64,000 bases of DNA from Allostella sp. ATCC 35155 (GCA_006738865.1 AP019701.1:1608001-1672000); one strand, 5' to 3'; shown: positions 52,481 to 60,664, counted from the first letter of the stretch. Numbers and translations are program-made. Notes: a model not told the origin generated them from the sequence alone.

Positions 52481-53248
52481 ATGGTCGCTCGAAGGCTTCT
52501 TCTGATCGTTGCCGCGGCGGTCGTGATCGCGTCCGGCCCGGCCCGCGCGCAGGATGTCGTCGTCTTCGCCGCCGCCAGCATGAAGAACGCGCTCGACGAT
52601 GCCGTCGCGGCGTGGCGCGGGCGGGGAAGGGCGGCCGTGAAGGTTTCCTATGCCGCCAGCCCGGCGCTGGCCCGGCAGATCGAGCAGGGCGCGCCGGCGT
52701 CCGTCTTCCTGTCGGCCGACCGCGACTGGATGGACCATGTCGCCAAGGCGGGGCTGATCCGGGCCGGCAGCCGCAGCGACCTGCTGGCGAACGCGATCGT
52801 GCTGGTCGCACCGCGCGATTCGAAGGCGCGAGGGCCTGTCGGTCGGGGCATGGACCTCGCCGCGATGCTGGGTGCGGACGGCCGCCTCGCCGTCGGCCAG
52901 GTCGCGTCGGTACCGGCCGGCAAGTACGCCAAGGCGGCGCTGGAAAATCTCGGCCTCTGGCCTCAGGTGCAAAACCGGCTCGCCCAGACCGAGAACGTGC
53001 GCGCGGCCCTCCTGCTGGTCTCGCGCGGGGAGACGCCGCTCGGCATCGTCTACGCGACGGACGCGGCGGCCGACACCTCGCGCGTCCGGGTCGTGGGTGC
53101 GTTTCCCGCCGACAGCCATCCGCCGATCATCTACCCGATCGCGCTGACGCGCGACGCCGTTCCGGCCGCCGAGGGCTTTCTCGCATGGCTGCGCTCGGCC
53201 GAGGCCGCGCCCCATTTCGAGCGTCAGGGCTTCACGCGCCTGCCCTGA
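52481..53248 (+). CDS. modA: Molybdate-type ABC substrate-binding protein, orphan, 255 aa
   Basis: A ModA/WtpA-like periplasmic binding protein. Signal peptide residues 1-24 (ending GPARAQD), then the family start DVVVFAAASMKNALDD and the oxyanion pocket segments SPALARQIEQGAPASVFLSAD and ASVPAGKYAKAAL. It is expected to bind molybdate or tungstate. The ATG at 52481 lies 6 nt after GGAGG. Usually modB and modC follow, but here a convergent lipoprotein gene does, so the importer must be completed elsewhere. A ModE-like palindrome overlaps the promoter region. Confidence 0.88.
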   Translation: MVARRLLLIVAAAVVIASGPARAQDVVVFAAASMKNALDDAVAAWRGRGRAAVKVSYAASPALARQIEQGAPASVFLSADRDWMDHVAKAGLIRAGSRSDLLANAIVLVAPRDSKARGPVGRGMDLAAMLGADGRLAVGQVASVPAGKYAKAALENLGLWPQVQNRLAQTENVRAALLLVSRGETPLGIVYATDAAADTSRVRVVGAFPADSHPPIIYPIALTRDAVPAAEGFLAWLRSAEAAPHFERQGFTRLP

Positions 53249-53259
53249 GCGCCGGCCGC

Positions 53260-53649
53260 CTAGTCCACCTTGATCGGCGGGATGCCGGCTCCGGTCTTCT
53301 CGGCCGGCCCGGCGGCGCGGCAGTTCTGGTAGGGGCCGCCCGGCAGGTTCTCCACCATGGCGTCCTCGCCGGACAGCGTCAGCGTGACGGCTCCGTTGGT
53401 GAACTGCCCTTCGCCGGCCGCGGCTTGCCTGGGCTGTTCCTTGCCGTCCTCGCCGGCGTCGGGTCGCGACAGGATCAGGCGATTGCGCCCGCTGTCGATG
53501 ACGACGGTGGGATCCTTCGGGCGCACGGTCACCGCGAAGGCGCGCCCGAGGGCGCATTGGTAGACCGTCGTTTCCGACGGCACCGGGCCGCTCGATCCGC
53601 AGGCGGCGAGCGGAAGGGCGAGCATGACGATGGGGACAGCGCGGCGCAT
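53260..53649 (-). CDS. MliC-like lipoprotein, putative C-type lysozyme inhibitor, 129 aa
   Basis: A lipoprotein: a basic MRRAVP start, a hydrophobic core and a lipobox LAAC (cysteine 17). The mature part has the MliC/PliC pattern: YQC near the start, FAVTV, a single-strand GEDAMVENLPGG and a second conserved C (YQNC) that would pair with the first. MliC proteins bind C-type lysozyme in the outer membrane or periplasm and protect peptidoglycan. The family call is by pattern; a search would confirm it. The gene converges on modA with an 11 bp gap. Confidence 0.65.
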   Translation of the reverse strand: MRRAVPIVMLALPLAACGSSGPVPSETTVYQCALGRAFAVTVRPKDPTVVIDSGRNRLILSRPDAGEDGKEQPRQAAAGEGQFTNGAVTLTLSGEDAMVENLPGGPYQNCRAAGPAEKTGAGIPPIKVD

Positions 53650-53705
53650 CCCTTCCGATAGCCCGAACCGCGTCCCGAATTCCAGTCCCCGCGCGCGGCG
53701 CAGCG

Positions 53706-53801
53706 TCAGTGCAGTGCGCCGGCGGCGTAGAGTGCGGCCACCACGGCGACCGTGACCGCGAGGCCCCGGGCGACGGCGTCGATGAGATCGTGCATCAGCA
53801 T
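53706..53801 (-). CDS. Tiny single-helix membrane protein, 31 aa
   Basis: A 31-codon frame starting ATG (or a second in-frame ATG two codons later), with a polar HDLIDAVARG start and one hydrophobic helix (LAVTVAVVAALYAAGALH). It lies 56 bp before the lipoprotein gene start on the same strand. No family is recognised; tiny single-helix proteins of this kind are common and unstudied. Coding is not proven because the frame is short. Confidence 0.4.
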   Translation of the reverse strand: MLMHDLIDAVARGLAVTVAVVAALYAAGALH

Positions 53802-53992
53802 GGCCCCGACTGTGGCGCCCGCCGGTTACGGTTCGACGGTCGGTTCGGTGACGATCACGGAACGGTCATGCCGGCCTCACCGTGGAGTGAGCGGGCGTGA
53901 TTCGCCGCGTCGGGCGGCGGCGCCTACCTTCTGGTCATCGAACGGGGCGGCGGGGATGGACCGATCGCCCAAGGAAATTCCAGGAGGTTCCC

Positions 53993-54283
53993 ATGATCCG
54001 CATCATCGCTTCGGCCGCAATCGCCGGTCTCGTTTCCTTCGCCGCCTCTGCCTCACCCCTGTCGCTGGACGGCGGCAAGTTCGGCGCCAACCAGGACCAG
54101 GGCAAGTACGGCGCGCTGGTCGACGAGGGCAAGTTCGGCGCCAACCAGGAGGACGGCAAGTACGGCCGCAACCAGGACGAGGGCAAGTATGGCCGCAACC
54201 TCGAGGACGGCAAGTTCGGCGCCAACCTCGACGAAGGCAAGTACGGCCAGTCGGTCGACGGCGACCAGAAGCTCGGCCGCTAG
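53993..54283 (+). CDS. Exported nonapeptide-repeat protein, 96 aa
   Basis: A signal peptide (residues 1-20, ending AASASP) is followed by seven tandem 9-residue repeats (residues 28-90) of the form G-K-F/Y-G-x-N/L-x-D/E-x, and a short DQKLGR tail. The repeats vary in the fifth to ninth positions and carry net negative charge. An AGGAGG site lies 5 nt before the ATG and a terminator-like hairpin follows the stop. I do not know a characterised family. The regular Gly-Lys-aromatic-Gly step suggests an extended or beta-rich secreted polymer, or a surface or metal-binding protein. Confidence 0.8.
   Translation: MIRIIASAAIAGLVSFAASASPLSLDGGKFGANQDQGKYGALVDEGKFGANQEDGKYGRNQDEGKYGRNLEDGKFGANLDEGKYGQSVDGDQKLGR
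54074..54262 (+). repeat. Seven tandem 27 bp coding repeats
   Basis: Each unit encodes one nonapeptide beginning GKFG or GKYG. The repeats begin at residue 28 and end at residue 90 of the exported protein. The codons are not identical between units, so they are diverged rather than freshly duplicated. Confidence 0.85.
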
Positions 54284-54322
54284 CGCGGCTCGCGAGCCGC
54301 ACACACGCAACGGGTTCTGACA

Positions 54323-54354
54323 AAGGGGCCGTGGGGGCAACTCCGCGGCCCCTT
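54323..54354 (+). terminator. Hairpin after the nonapeptide-repeat gene
   Basis: A 9 bp stem (AAGGGGCCG and its complement) with a 14 nt loop, 40 bp beyond the stop. No long U run follows. Confidence 0.55.
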
Positions 54355-54435
54355 CGCGCGTCTTGGGCCTTCCCGCGCCGCGCTCGGGGGCGCAAGATCG
54401 CGGCTTCCCGCCGCGACCCGACCCCGGAGCTTTCC

Positions 54436-55938
54436 ATGCCCCGCGCGCCCAGCGCCCTCTTCGACCGCATTCCGCCGTTGCTGCCCGCGGGCGCCGGCGA
54501 CCTGCCGCAGCCCTTCGTCTACGACCAGTCGCCCCGCGCCCTGCGCGAGAAGGTCGTGGCCTACACGGCCAAGCGCTACGTCGACATGATGTATGTGAGC
54601 GGCCTCGACCGGGCCACCGCCGACCGGCATTTCCGACCGCGCGCGTCCGGCCGGTCGGGCGGCCTCGGCGACGAACCGGTCGTCGCGGCCGAGCAGGCTG
54701 CGGTCCAGGCGGCCTTCGGCATGGGCCGCATCGCGGTCGTCACCGACGATGCCGACTGCCGCGCGACCGTCACCTGGGACGACCCGGCCTTCGGCGGTCC
54801 CGTCGTCGGCCATGCGATCGCCCGGCCGGGCTATGGCGGCATCGTCCTCGGCCGCCATGTCGAGCCCGCCTTCGAGGCCGGTCCGGTCCGGCGAGCCCCT
54901 GTCGACCGCAACCGCCCCTGGCCATTGGGCGACGGCGGCGCGGCGCCCGGCCGCAACCGCGGACCGGCAGCCCTGGAGGCCGCGATCGACCGGCTGTTCG
55001 CAAGCTCCACCGGCGCCTATGGCCTCTTGGTCGCGACTCCGGACGGCATCGTCGCGGAACGCTACTCGGCGCATGGCGCGCCCGACCGACCGACGCCCAG
55101 CTTCTCCATGACCAAGGCGGTCACCGGCACCATCATCGGCCGCATGGTCCACGAGGGCTGGCTGAACTCGGTCTACGACCCGGCACCGGCGCCGCTGTGG
55201 CGGGATCCGCGGACCATCCACCACCTCATCACCATCGACGACCTGATGCGGATGCGCTCCGGCCTCGCCTTCCCGGCGGTCGACGGCGACGGGCGCAGCT
55301 CGGTCATCTTCGAGAACAGCTTCGTCTACTATGACGGCGAGGATGCCTTCGACACGGCGCAGCGCGCTATCGTCGCGACGCGTCCGGGGGCGGTCTATCG
55401 CTACATCAACACCGGCCTCAACGTCCTGGGCGCCGTCATCCGCGACCGGATCGAGCGGCGGGGCCTGCCGTACCACGAGACCGTCTATGGCCTGCTCGCC
55501 GACCGTATCGGCATGGCGAGCTATCAGCACTCGGCCGACCGCATGGGGAACTTCGTCGGCTCGGGCTCGGGCTTCGCGACGCTGCGCGACTATGCCCGGT
55601 TCGGCATGCTCTACATCCAGGACGGCATGTGGGACGGCGAGCGCATCCTGCCGGAGGGCTGGGCCGACTACGCCCTGACCTCGACCCATTTCGGCAACCA
55701 CTATGCCGGCTGCTTCCGCACCAACCTCGACCGCCAGTTCCCGAGCCTGCCCGTCGACACGGTCTGGGCGTCGGGCGCCTCGGAGCAGAAGGTCATGATG
55801 CTGCGTCCGCAGCGCATGGTGATCGCCGTCGCCAACGAAACCGATCATGCCTTCGACCTGAAGGCGCTGGATGCGGTTGCGGTGGCCGCGATCGCCGCCG
55901 TCGAGGGCGGGTCGGCCCGGGCCGTGGCGGCGCAGTAG
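54436..55938 (+). CDS. Class C beta-lactamase-like serine hydrolase, 500 aa
   Basis: A beta-lactamase/transpeptidase-fold enzyme. The nucleophile motif is S224-M-T-K227, and the second motif Y323-I-N325 follows at the usual distance; a third motif (HxG or KxG-like) is not clear from reading. Residues 1-170 form an extra domain without recognised motifs. No signal peptide is visible, so a cytosolic or non-classical location is likely. Family members include esterases and D-aminopeptidases as well as true lactamases, so resistance should not be assumed. The ATG at 54436 is chosen by position of the domain; upstream codons are unrelated. Confidence 0.8.
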   Translation: MPRAPSALFDRIPPLLPAGAGDLPQPFVYDQSPRALREKVVAYTAKRYVDMMYVSGLDRATADRHFRPRASGRSGGLGDEPVVAAEQAAVQAAFGMGRIAVVTDDADCRATVTWDDPAFGGPVVGHAIARPGYGGIVLGRHVEPAFEAGPVRRAPVDRNRPWPLGDGGAAPGRNRGPAALEAAIDRLFASSTGAYGLLVATPDGIVAERYSAHGAPDRPTPSFSMTKAVTGTIIGRMVHEGWLNSVYDPAPAPLWRDPRTIHHLITIDDLMRMRSGLAFPAVDGDGRSSVIFENSFVYYDGEDAFDTAQRAIVATRPGAVYRYINTGLNVLGAVIRDRIERRGLPYHETVYGLLADRIGMASYQHSADRMGNFVGSGSGFATLRDYARFGMLYIQDGMWDGERILPEGWADYALTSTHFGNHYAGCFRTNLDRQFPSLPVDTVWASGASEQKVMMLRPQRMVIAVANETDHAFDLKALDAVAVAAIAAVEGGSARAVAAQ

Positions 55939-55977
55939 ACCCGGCCGGGAGGAACGGTTGGAAGAAGGGGGGCGCGC

Positions 55978-56070
55978 TCAGCCGAGCGCGCCCATCCACC
56001 AGAGCATTGCGACCAGCGCTGCCAGCAGCGCCAGACCCTTTGCGACCATCTCGAACCGTTCGCGCAGCAT
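55978..56070 (-). CDS. Tiny single-helix membrane protein, 30 aa
   Basis: A 30-codon frame with a basic N-terminus (MLRERFEMVAKG) and a hydrophobic helix (LALLAALVAMLWWMGALG). Resembles the 31-residue peptide gene at 53706 in style but not in sequence. A 9 bp hairpin overlaps its stop codon. Function unknown and coding is not proven. Confidence 0.4.
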   Translation of the reverse strand: MLRERFEMVAKGLALLAALVAMLWWMGALG

Positions 56071-56259
56071 GCCACCATAGTGCGCGCGCCGCGCCCGTGC
56101 GCAATCGAGAAATGCTGAGGGGTGACCCCGGCTCCGACTGATCCGTCGGTTGCGACCGGACCCGACGCCCGAACGACGATTCCTCCACCGCCGCCGGAGC
56201 GGCCCCGCGCTCATACCAAGTCCGAAAAGCGATGACTCATGGCGCCGGCCAGCGACCGT

Positions 56260-56343
56260 GCGTCCCTCGACTTCGCTCGGGATGAGCCACCTTTTCGATA
56301 TGATCAAGAAATTATCCTCATCCCGAGCGAAGTCGAGGGACGC
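56260..56343. repeat. Perfect 27 bp inverted repeat, dispersed palindromic element
   Basis: The arms 56260-56286 and 56317-56343 are exact complements over 27 bp, separated by 30 bp of AT-rich DNA. The core (GCGTCCCTCGACTTCGCTCG) resembles the arms at 15593-15704. It lies 45 bp from the MocR gene's 3' end. It is a second member of one dispersed family and may act as a transcription stop. Confidence 0.75.
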
Positions 56344-56387
56344 AACGGCATCAATGACGGGTCGTTCCCCATCCACCGGATTTGGTA

Positions 56388-57782
56388 TCAGATCACCAGG
56401 CTTCGCGCATCGACGGCGCCGGGGGATGTCGCCGCGTGAACGAGGGCCAGCCCCGCCGCGACGCGGTCGTCGCCGCTCTCGTGGCTGAGGCACAGCCGGA
56501 TGGCGTCCGGTTCCCGCCGCGATACGGCAAAGGTTGCGGCGGGCTGGACGAGGACGCCGGCCAGACGCAGCGCATGGCAGATCTCGGTGTCGGACACATG
56601 GGCGGGCAGGCCGAGCCAGAGATGCGAGCCCTCCGGACGGGAGCGGATCGGCCGATCCGCCAGGATCCTGTGGGCCATCGCCTGGCGATCGGCGGCGTGC
56701 CGCCGTTGCGCGGCATTGAGATGGACGGCCGTGCCATCCTCGATCCAGCGGCTGGCAATTTCGGCCATCAGCGGCGGCGGCATCCATGAGGAAAGGGCGA
56801 CTGCGGCGTGCACGGCCGGAACGAGCTGCGCCGGCGCGCGGACATAGCCGACGCGGAGGCCGGGCGCGACGGACTTCGAGACGCTCGTCACCAGAACCGT
56901 CCGTTCCGGCGCGAATGCGGCCAGCGGGGTTGGACGGCTGTGAGGCAGCAGTCCGAACACGTCGTCCTCCACGATCGTGAGGTCGTGGCTGCGGGCCACG
57001 GCAGCGATTCGCCGGCGCCGGTCCTCGCTCATGGTGGCGGCGGTCGGCGTCTGCAGGGTCGGCGTGCAGTAGAGCAGGCGGGCCGGTCCGGACCGGCAGG
57101 CCGCCTCCAGCATGTCCGGCAGCAGCCCCTCTTCGTCCATGGCGACCGGGCGAAGCCGGACGCCGAGATGCCGCGCCATCGCCTTGACCGGCGGATAGAC
57201 CAGCTCCTCGACGAGCAGGGTGTCGCCGCAGCGCAGCAGGGCGAGGAACGCGGCGAAGACCCCCTGCTGGGCCCCGTTGGCGAGCACCACCGTCTCCGGT
57301 GTGGTCGGCAGGCCGTGCGCCGCGATCCAGGTCGCGCCCGCATTCCGGTGGCGGCGCAGGACGCTGGCATCCTGGTGGTCGAGATAGGACGCCATGTCGC
57401 CCGAGCGGGCGATCGCCTGCAGCGTCTCGGCGAGCAGTCCGGCCGCCGCACCCGGAAAGGGGAGGTTCTGCGAGAAGTCGATCGGTCCCCGGTCCGCGGG
57501 GCGGAGCAGGCCGCCGCTCCGGTCGCCGGCCTGACCGCCTGGCGACCGCACGAACGTGCCCCGTCCCACCGCGCCCTCGACATAGCCGCGTCTTGCCGCT
57601 TCCGCGTAGGCGCGCATCACCGTGCTGGCGGAGAGGCCGAGGCGATATGCGAGGTCGCGTTGGGGCGGCAGCCGGTCGCCCGGCTTGAGCACGCCCGACC
57701 GGATGTCGTCGCCGATCGCCCGCGCCAGCGCCTCCGCGCGCGTTCCCGGGGCGGCGGCGAGAGCCGGTGTCCATATTGCCAT
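56388..57782 (-). CDS. MocR-type GntR regulator with aminotransferase-like domain, 464 aa
   Basis: A winged-helix GntR domain (residues 1-78, with RDLAYRLGLSASTVMRAYAEA) is joined to a fold-type I aminotransferase-like domain. The PLP residues are visible: the D273-D274 acid (EDDVFG) and the cofactor lysine K303 in VTSVSKS. Such proteins (MocR, PdxR-like) use PLP or amino-acid binding to control transcription. It is divergent from the EamA carrier gene at 57897, and the shared 110 bp region has two inverted repeats. It probably controls that carrier and perhaps itself. The ATG is chosen because it starts the winged helix. Confidence 0.9.
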   Translation of the reverse strand: MAIWTPALAAAPGTRAEALARAIGDDIRSGVLKPGDRLPPQRDLAYRLGLSASTVMRAYAEAARRGYVEGAVGRGTFVRSPGGQAGDRSGGLLRPADRGPIDFSQNLPFPGAAAGLLAETLQAIARSGDMASYLDHQDASVLRRHRNAGATWIAAHGLPTTPETVVLANGAQQGVFAAFLALLRCGDTLLVEELVYPPVKAMARHLGVRLRPVAMDEEGLLPDMLEAACRSGPARLLYCTPTLQTPTAATMSEDRRRRIAAVARSHDLTIVEDDVFGLLPHSRPTPLAAFAPERTVLVTSVSKSVAPGLRVGYVRAPAQLVPAVHAAVALSSWMPPPLMAEIASRWIEDGTAVHLNAAQRRHAADRQAMAHRILADRPIRSRPEGSHLWLGLPAHVSDTEICHALRLAGVLVQPAATFAVSRREPDAIRLCLSHESGDDRVAAGLALVHAATSPGAVDARSLVI

Positions 57783-57791
57783 GATGGCAAT
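57775..57791. promoter_or_regulatory. ATTGCC-N5-GGCAAT inverted repeat at the MocR start
   Basis: A 6 bp inverted repeat overlaps the start codon region of the MocR gene. It may be an autoregulatory site of the regulator or a coding coincidence. Confidence 0.35.
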
Positions 57792-57798
57792 GTTCCCA

Positions 57799-57832
57799 TT
57801 GCATCGATATCCGCGCAATAGCGACGATGCAA
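57799..57832. promoter_or_regulatory. TTGCATCG-N18-CGATGCAA inverted repeat, candidate MocR operator
   Basis: An 8 bp perfect inverted repeat lies between the divergent MocR and EamA genes, about 65 bp before the EamA start. Regulator sites of MocR proteins often sit in such divergent regions. Confidence 0.45.
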
Positions 57833-57896
57833 TTCCGGTGGCATCCGGCGGCCCTGCACCCGCCCGAACGTCGCCAACGCCGAGGGACATCGGATC

Positions 57897-58883
57897 ATGG
57901 ACAGCATTCCCGGCCGCCCGCGACGGGCCGGTGCGACGTTCGCCTTCGCCTGCCTGTTTCTTCTGGGCGCGATGCCGGTCATCTCGAACGGCCGGCCGGC
58001 CGGCACCGGCGCGCTGTCCTTCGCTCTGTGGCTATCGATCTGGCAGCTGCTGTTCTCGCTGCCGGCGCTGGTGCGGGAATGGCGGAACGGCGAGCGGGGC
58101 CTGTTCGATCCGCGCTTTCCGCAGGCGGGACGCGACCGCACCCTGGCGATCACGGTGTTCACGGGGACGCTCTTCGGGCTGTCCACCTGGGCCTATGTCC
58201 TGGCGTTCGAGAAGGTCGGCGCCACCAATGCCGCGCTGGCGCTCCAGGCCTATCCGTTGTGTGCGGCGGCGCTGGAGGCCCTGTTTCTGGGGCGTCGCAA
58301 GAGCCCCCGCGAGTTGGCCTATATCGCGATGATCCTGGCGGCACTCTACTACCTCGCGACCGACGGCAGCGGTCTGCCGGCGGGCCTCTCCGCATGGTTC
58401 GCCGTCGCGCTCGCGGTTCCCGTACTGTGGAGCATCGCCCACGTGATCCTGCGAGAGGCGCTGATCCGGACCCCGATCACGCCCAATCAGGTCACGACAT
58501 CCCGTCTCGTCGTCTCGACCGCCGTGCTCGCCGCGCTCGCCGGCGCGATCGAGGGACCGGCCGCCGCCGTCGGGCTCATGTCGTCGCCGACCTTCCAGGC
58601 CTTCGCCGTCGCCATGGGGCTGGCCTACTATCTCGAACTGATCCTGTGGTTCCATGCCGTGCGGCATGTCGATGTCTCGATCGCCAGCACGATCACGGTG
58701 CCTGCGCCCGCCGTCACGATGGCGCTGGCCTACCTGTTCCTGAACGAGCCGATCGAACTGCGTCAGGTCGCGGTGCTCGGCATCATCGCGGTCGCGCTAT
58801 ATGGACTGCTTCGATCACCGGGACGCGGCCCGGCCGCCCGTCAGATCGGGTCGCGGGCGATCGTCAGGCCGCCGCAGACATAG
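57897..58883 (+). CDS. EamA/DMT superfamily transporter, 328 aa
   Basis: A ten-helix drug/metabolite transporter with two EamA repeats (about residues 15-145 and 165-300). The ALALQAYPLCAAALEALFLGRR and TVPAPAVTMALAYLFLNEPIELRQ segments are typical. It would export or take up a small metabolite such as an amino acid or cofactor precursor. It lies divergent from a MocR-type regulator, so it is probably its target. The 3' end overlaps the convergent SDR gene by 43 bp. Confidence 0.88.
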   Translation: MDSIPGRPRRAGATFAFACLFLLGAMPVISNGRPAGTGALSFALWLSIWQLLFSLPALVREWRNGERGLFDPRFPQAGRDRTLAITVFTGTLFGLSTWAYVLAFEKVGATNAALALQAYPLCAAALEALFLGRRKSPRELAYIAMILAALYYLATDGSGLPAGLSAWFAVALAVPVLWSIAHVILREALIRTPITPNQVTTSRLVVSTAVLAALAGAIEGPAAAVGLMSSPTFQAFAVAMGLAYYLELILWFHAVRHVDVSIASTITVPAPAVTMALAYLFLNEPIELRQVAVLGIIAVALYGLLRSPGRGPAARQIGSRAIVRPPQT

Positions 58884-59563
58884 AGCACCTGGCCGGTGGT
58901 GAAGCCGGCATGCTCGCCCGCGAAGAAGTCGAGCGCGGCCACCACCTCCTCCGGCCGGCCCATGCGGCGGACCGGCAGGGAGGCGACGATCGCCTGCGTC
59001 GCCGGGCTGTCGGGTGCGTTGTGCTGACGGAACATCTCGGTGTCGATCGGGCCGGGGGCGACGCAGTTGACCGTGACGCCCTCGGCCGCCAGCTCCAGCG
59101 CCCAGGTGCGGGTGAAGCCCATCAGGCCGGCCTTCGTCGCGGCATAGACGCCGCGGCCGTCCTTGCCGAGGGCCGCGCGGCTGGAGACGTTGACGATGCG
59201 GCCCCAGCGCTGCCGGCGCATGTGCGGCAGGCAGGCCTGGGTGGCCAGCATCGTCGCCGTCAGGTTGAGGCGGATGACGGCGTCGAGGTCCGCGAGCTTG
59301 ACCTCGCCGAGGCGCGCCATGCGCCCGGTGCCGGCGTTGTTGATCAGCACGTCGACCGGCGTCGCGGCGACGATCGCCGCCATCTCTTCCGCGAAACCGT
59401 CGCCCGTGAGGTCGACGGAATGGAAGGAGCCGGGAAAGCCATCGGGTGCGGCCGAGCGGGCGACGCCGACGACGCGGTGGCCGGCCGCCGCGAAATGGTG
59501 GGCGGCGGCGAGGCCGATGCCGCGGCTGGCGCCGGTGATGAGGATTGTGCGCTGAGGTGCCAT
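58841..59563 (-). CDS. Short-chain dehydrogenase/reductase, 240 aa
   Basis: A classic SDR. The cofactor motif GASRGIG is at residues 11-17, the NAG motif is INNAG (74-78), and the catalytic set is Ser127/128, Tyr140 and Lys144 (YAATK). It likely uses NAD(P)H for reduction of a carbonyl compound, perhaps in fatty acid or secondary metabolism; the exact substrate is not clear. It is cytosolic. The 3' end overlaps the EamA gene. Confidence 0.88.
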   Translation of the reverse strand: MAPQRTILITGASRGIGLAAAHHFAAAGHRVVGVARSAAPDGFPGSFHSVDLTGDGFAEEMAAIVAATPVDVLINNAGTGRMARLGEVKLADLDAVIRLNLTATMLATQACLPHMRRQRWGRIVNVSSRAALGKDGRGVYAATKAGLMGFTRTWALELAAEGVTVNCVAPGPIDTEMFRQHNAPDSPATQAIVASLPVRRMGRPEEVVAALDFFAGEHAGFTTGQVLYVCGGLTIARDPI

Positions 59564-59671
59564 GTGCCGCTCTGCCCTTGTCGGCCGCGGAGAATAGAAC
59601 GGCCATGCCGACGCATGCTAGCGTCCCCCGCCGCCTTCGGGCCGCCCCACGCCAGCCAAGGACGCCCCTCC

Positions 59672-60664
59672 ATGCCCGACGCCTCCTCCGCCGCCCCCCT
59701 GATCACCCTTGAGGAGATCCGCGCCACGCGGGCGGCGATGCCTGCCATCATCCGCCGCACGCCGATCGTGCCCTTCGCGGGCGAGCCGGAGGAGATCGGC
59801 TCGGAGCGCCTCTTCCTCAAGCTCGAGACGCACCAGGTCACGAACGCCTACAAGCCGCGCGCGGCCTTCTCGGTCATGAACGCGCTGTCGCCGGAGGCGC
59901 GGGCGAAGGGTGTCGTCATGACCTCGTCGGGCAATTTCGCGCAGGGCTTCGCGCTCGCCGGCCGCATCATGAAGGTGCCGGTCACGGTGGTGATGCTCGA
60001 CCGGACCAGCCCCTACAAGGTGGCCGCCACCCGCGCCCACGGCGCCGAGGTCTATTTCTGCGGCACCGACGCCGCGCAGCGGCAGCCGACGGTCGAGCGC
60101 GTCGCGCGCGAGCGCGGGATGACCGCGATCGACACCTGGGAGGACCGTCCCGTCGCCCTCGGCCATGCCGGCATCGGGCTCGAGATCGTCGAGGACCTGG
60201 CCGATGTCGAGCAGGTGCTGGTGCCGGTGTCCTCCGGCGGCATGGCGGCCGGCACGGCGACCGCGATCAAGCTGCTGCGGCCGGACATCAAGGTCATCGG
60301 CGTCCAGCCCGAGCGCGCCAACGCCTACTACGTGTCGCGCCAGAAGGGCGAGCCGACCCAGATCGACCATTGGGACAGCATGGCCGACGGCCTGTCGGCG
60401 GTACGCCCCGGCGAGTTCCCCTTCCGCCACCTCCAGCAATACATGGACGACGTCGTGCTGATCCGCGAGCAGGACATCGCCGACGCGTTCCGGGCGCTGC
60501 TCTTCCGCGCCAAAGTGCTGGGCGAGCCGGCGGGCGTGGTCGCGGCGGCGGGATTCCTCGCGGGCAAGGTCGACCGCACGAAGAAGACCTGCGCGGTCGT
60601 CACCGGCGGCAACCTCACCGAGGAGATGGTCCAGAAGCTGCTGGCGATGAGCAAGCCGGCGTGA
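59672..60664 (+). CDS. PLP-dependent threonine dehydratase-like enzyme, 330 aa
   Basis: A fold-type II PLP enzyme of the serine/threonine dehydratase group. The cofactor lysine is K61 in NAYKPRAA, the glycine-rich SSGNFAQG (85-92) and the phosphate-binding SSGGMAAGT loop follow, and no C-terminal ACT domain is present. It would catalyse removal of ammonia from threonine or serine, or a related reaction (for example hydroxyaspartate dehydration). The stop overlaps the GTG start of the broken GNAT gene by 4 nt, so the two were once an operon. Confidence 0.87.
   Translation: MPDASSAAPLITLEEIRATRAAMPAIIRRTPIVPFAGEPEEIGSERLFLKLETHQVTNAYKPRAAFSVMNALSPEARAKGVVMTSSGNFAQGFALAGRIMKVPVTVVMLDRTSPYKVAATRAHGAEVYFCGTDAAQRQPTVERVARERGMTAIDTWEDRPVALGHAGIGLEIVEDLADVEQVLVPVSSGGMAAGTATAIKLLRPDIKVIGVQPERANAYYVSRQKGEPTQIDHWDSMADGLSAVRPGEFPFRHLQQYMDDVVLIREQDIADAFRALLFRAKVLGEPAGVVAAAGFLAGKVDRTKKTCAVVTGGNLTEEMVQKLLAMSKPA

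Noticed and set aside
54436-55938. A beta-lactamase resistance gene
   Set aside because: The SxxK and YxN motifs place it in the class C fold, but there is no signal peptide, a large extra N-terminal domain is present and many esterases and peptidases share these motifs, so resistance is not supported.
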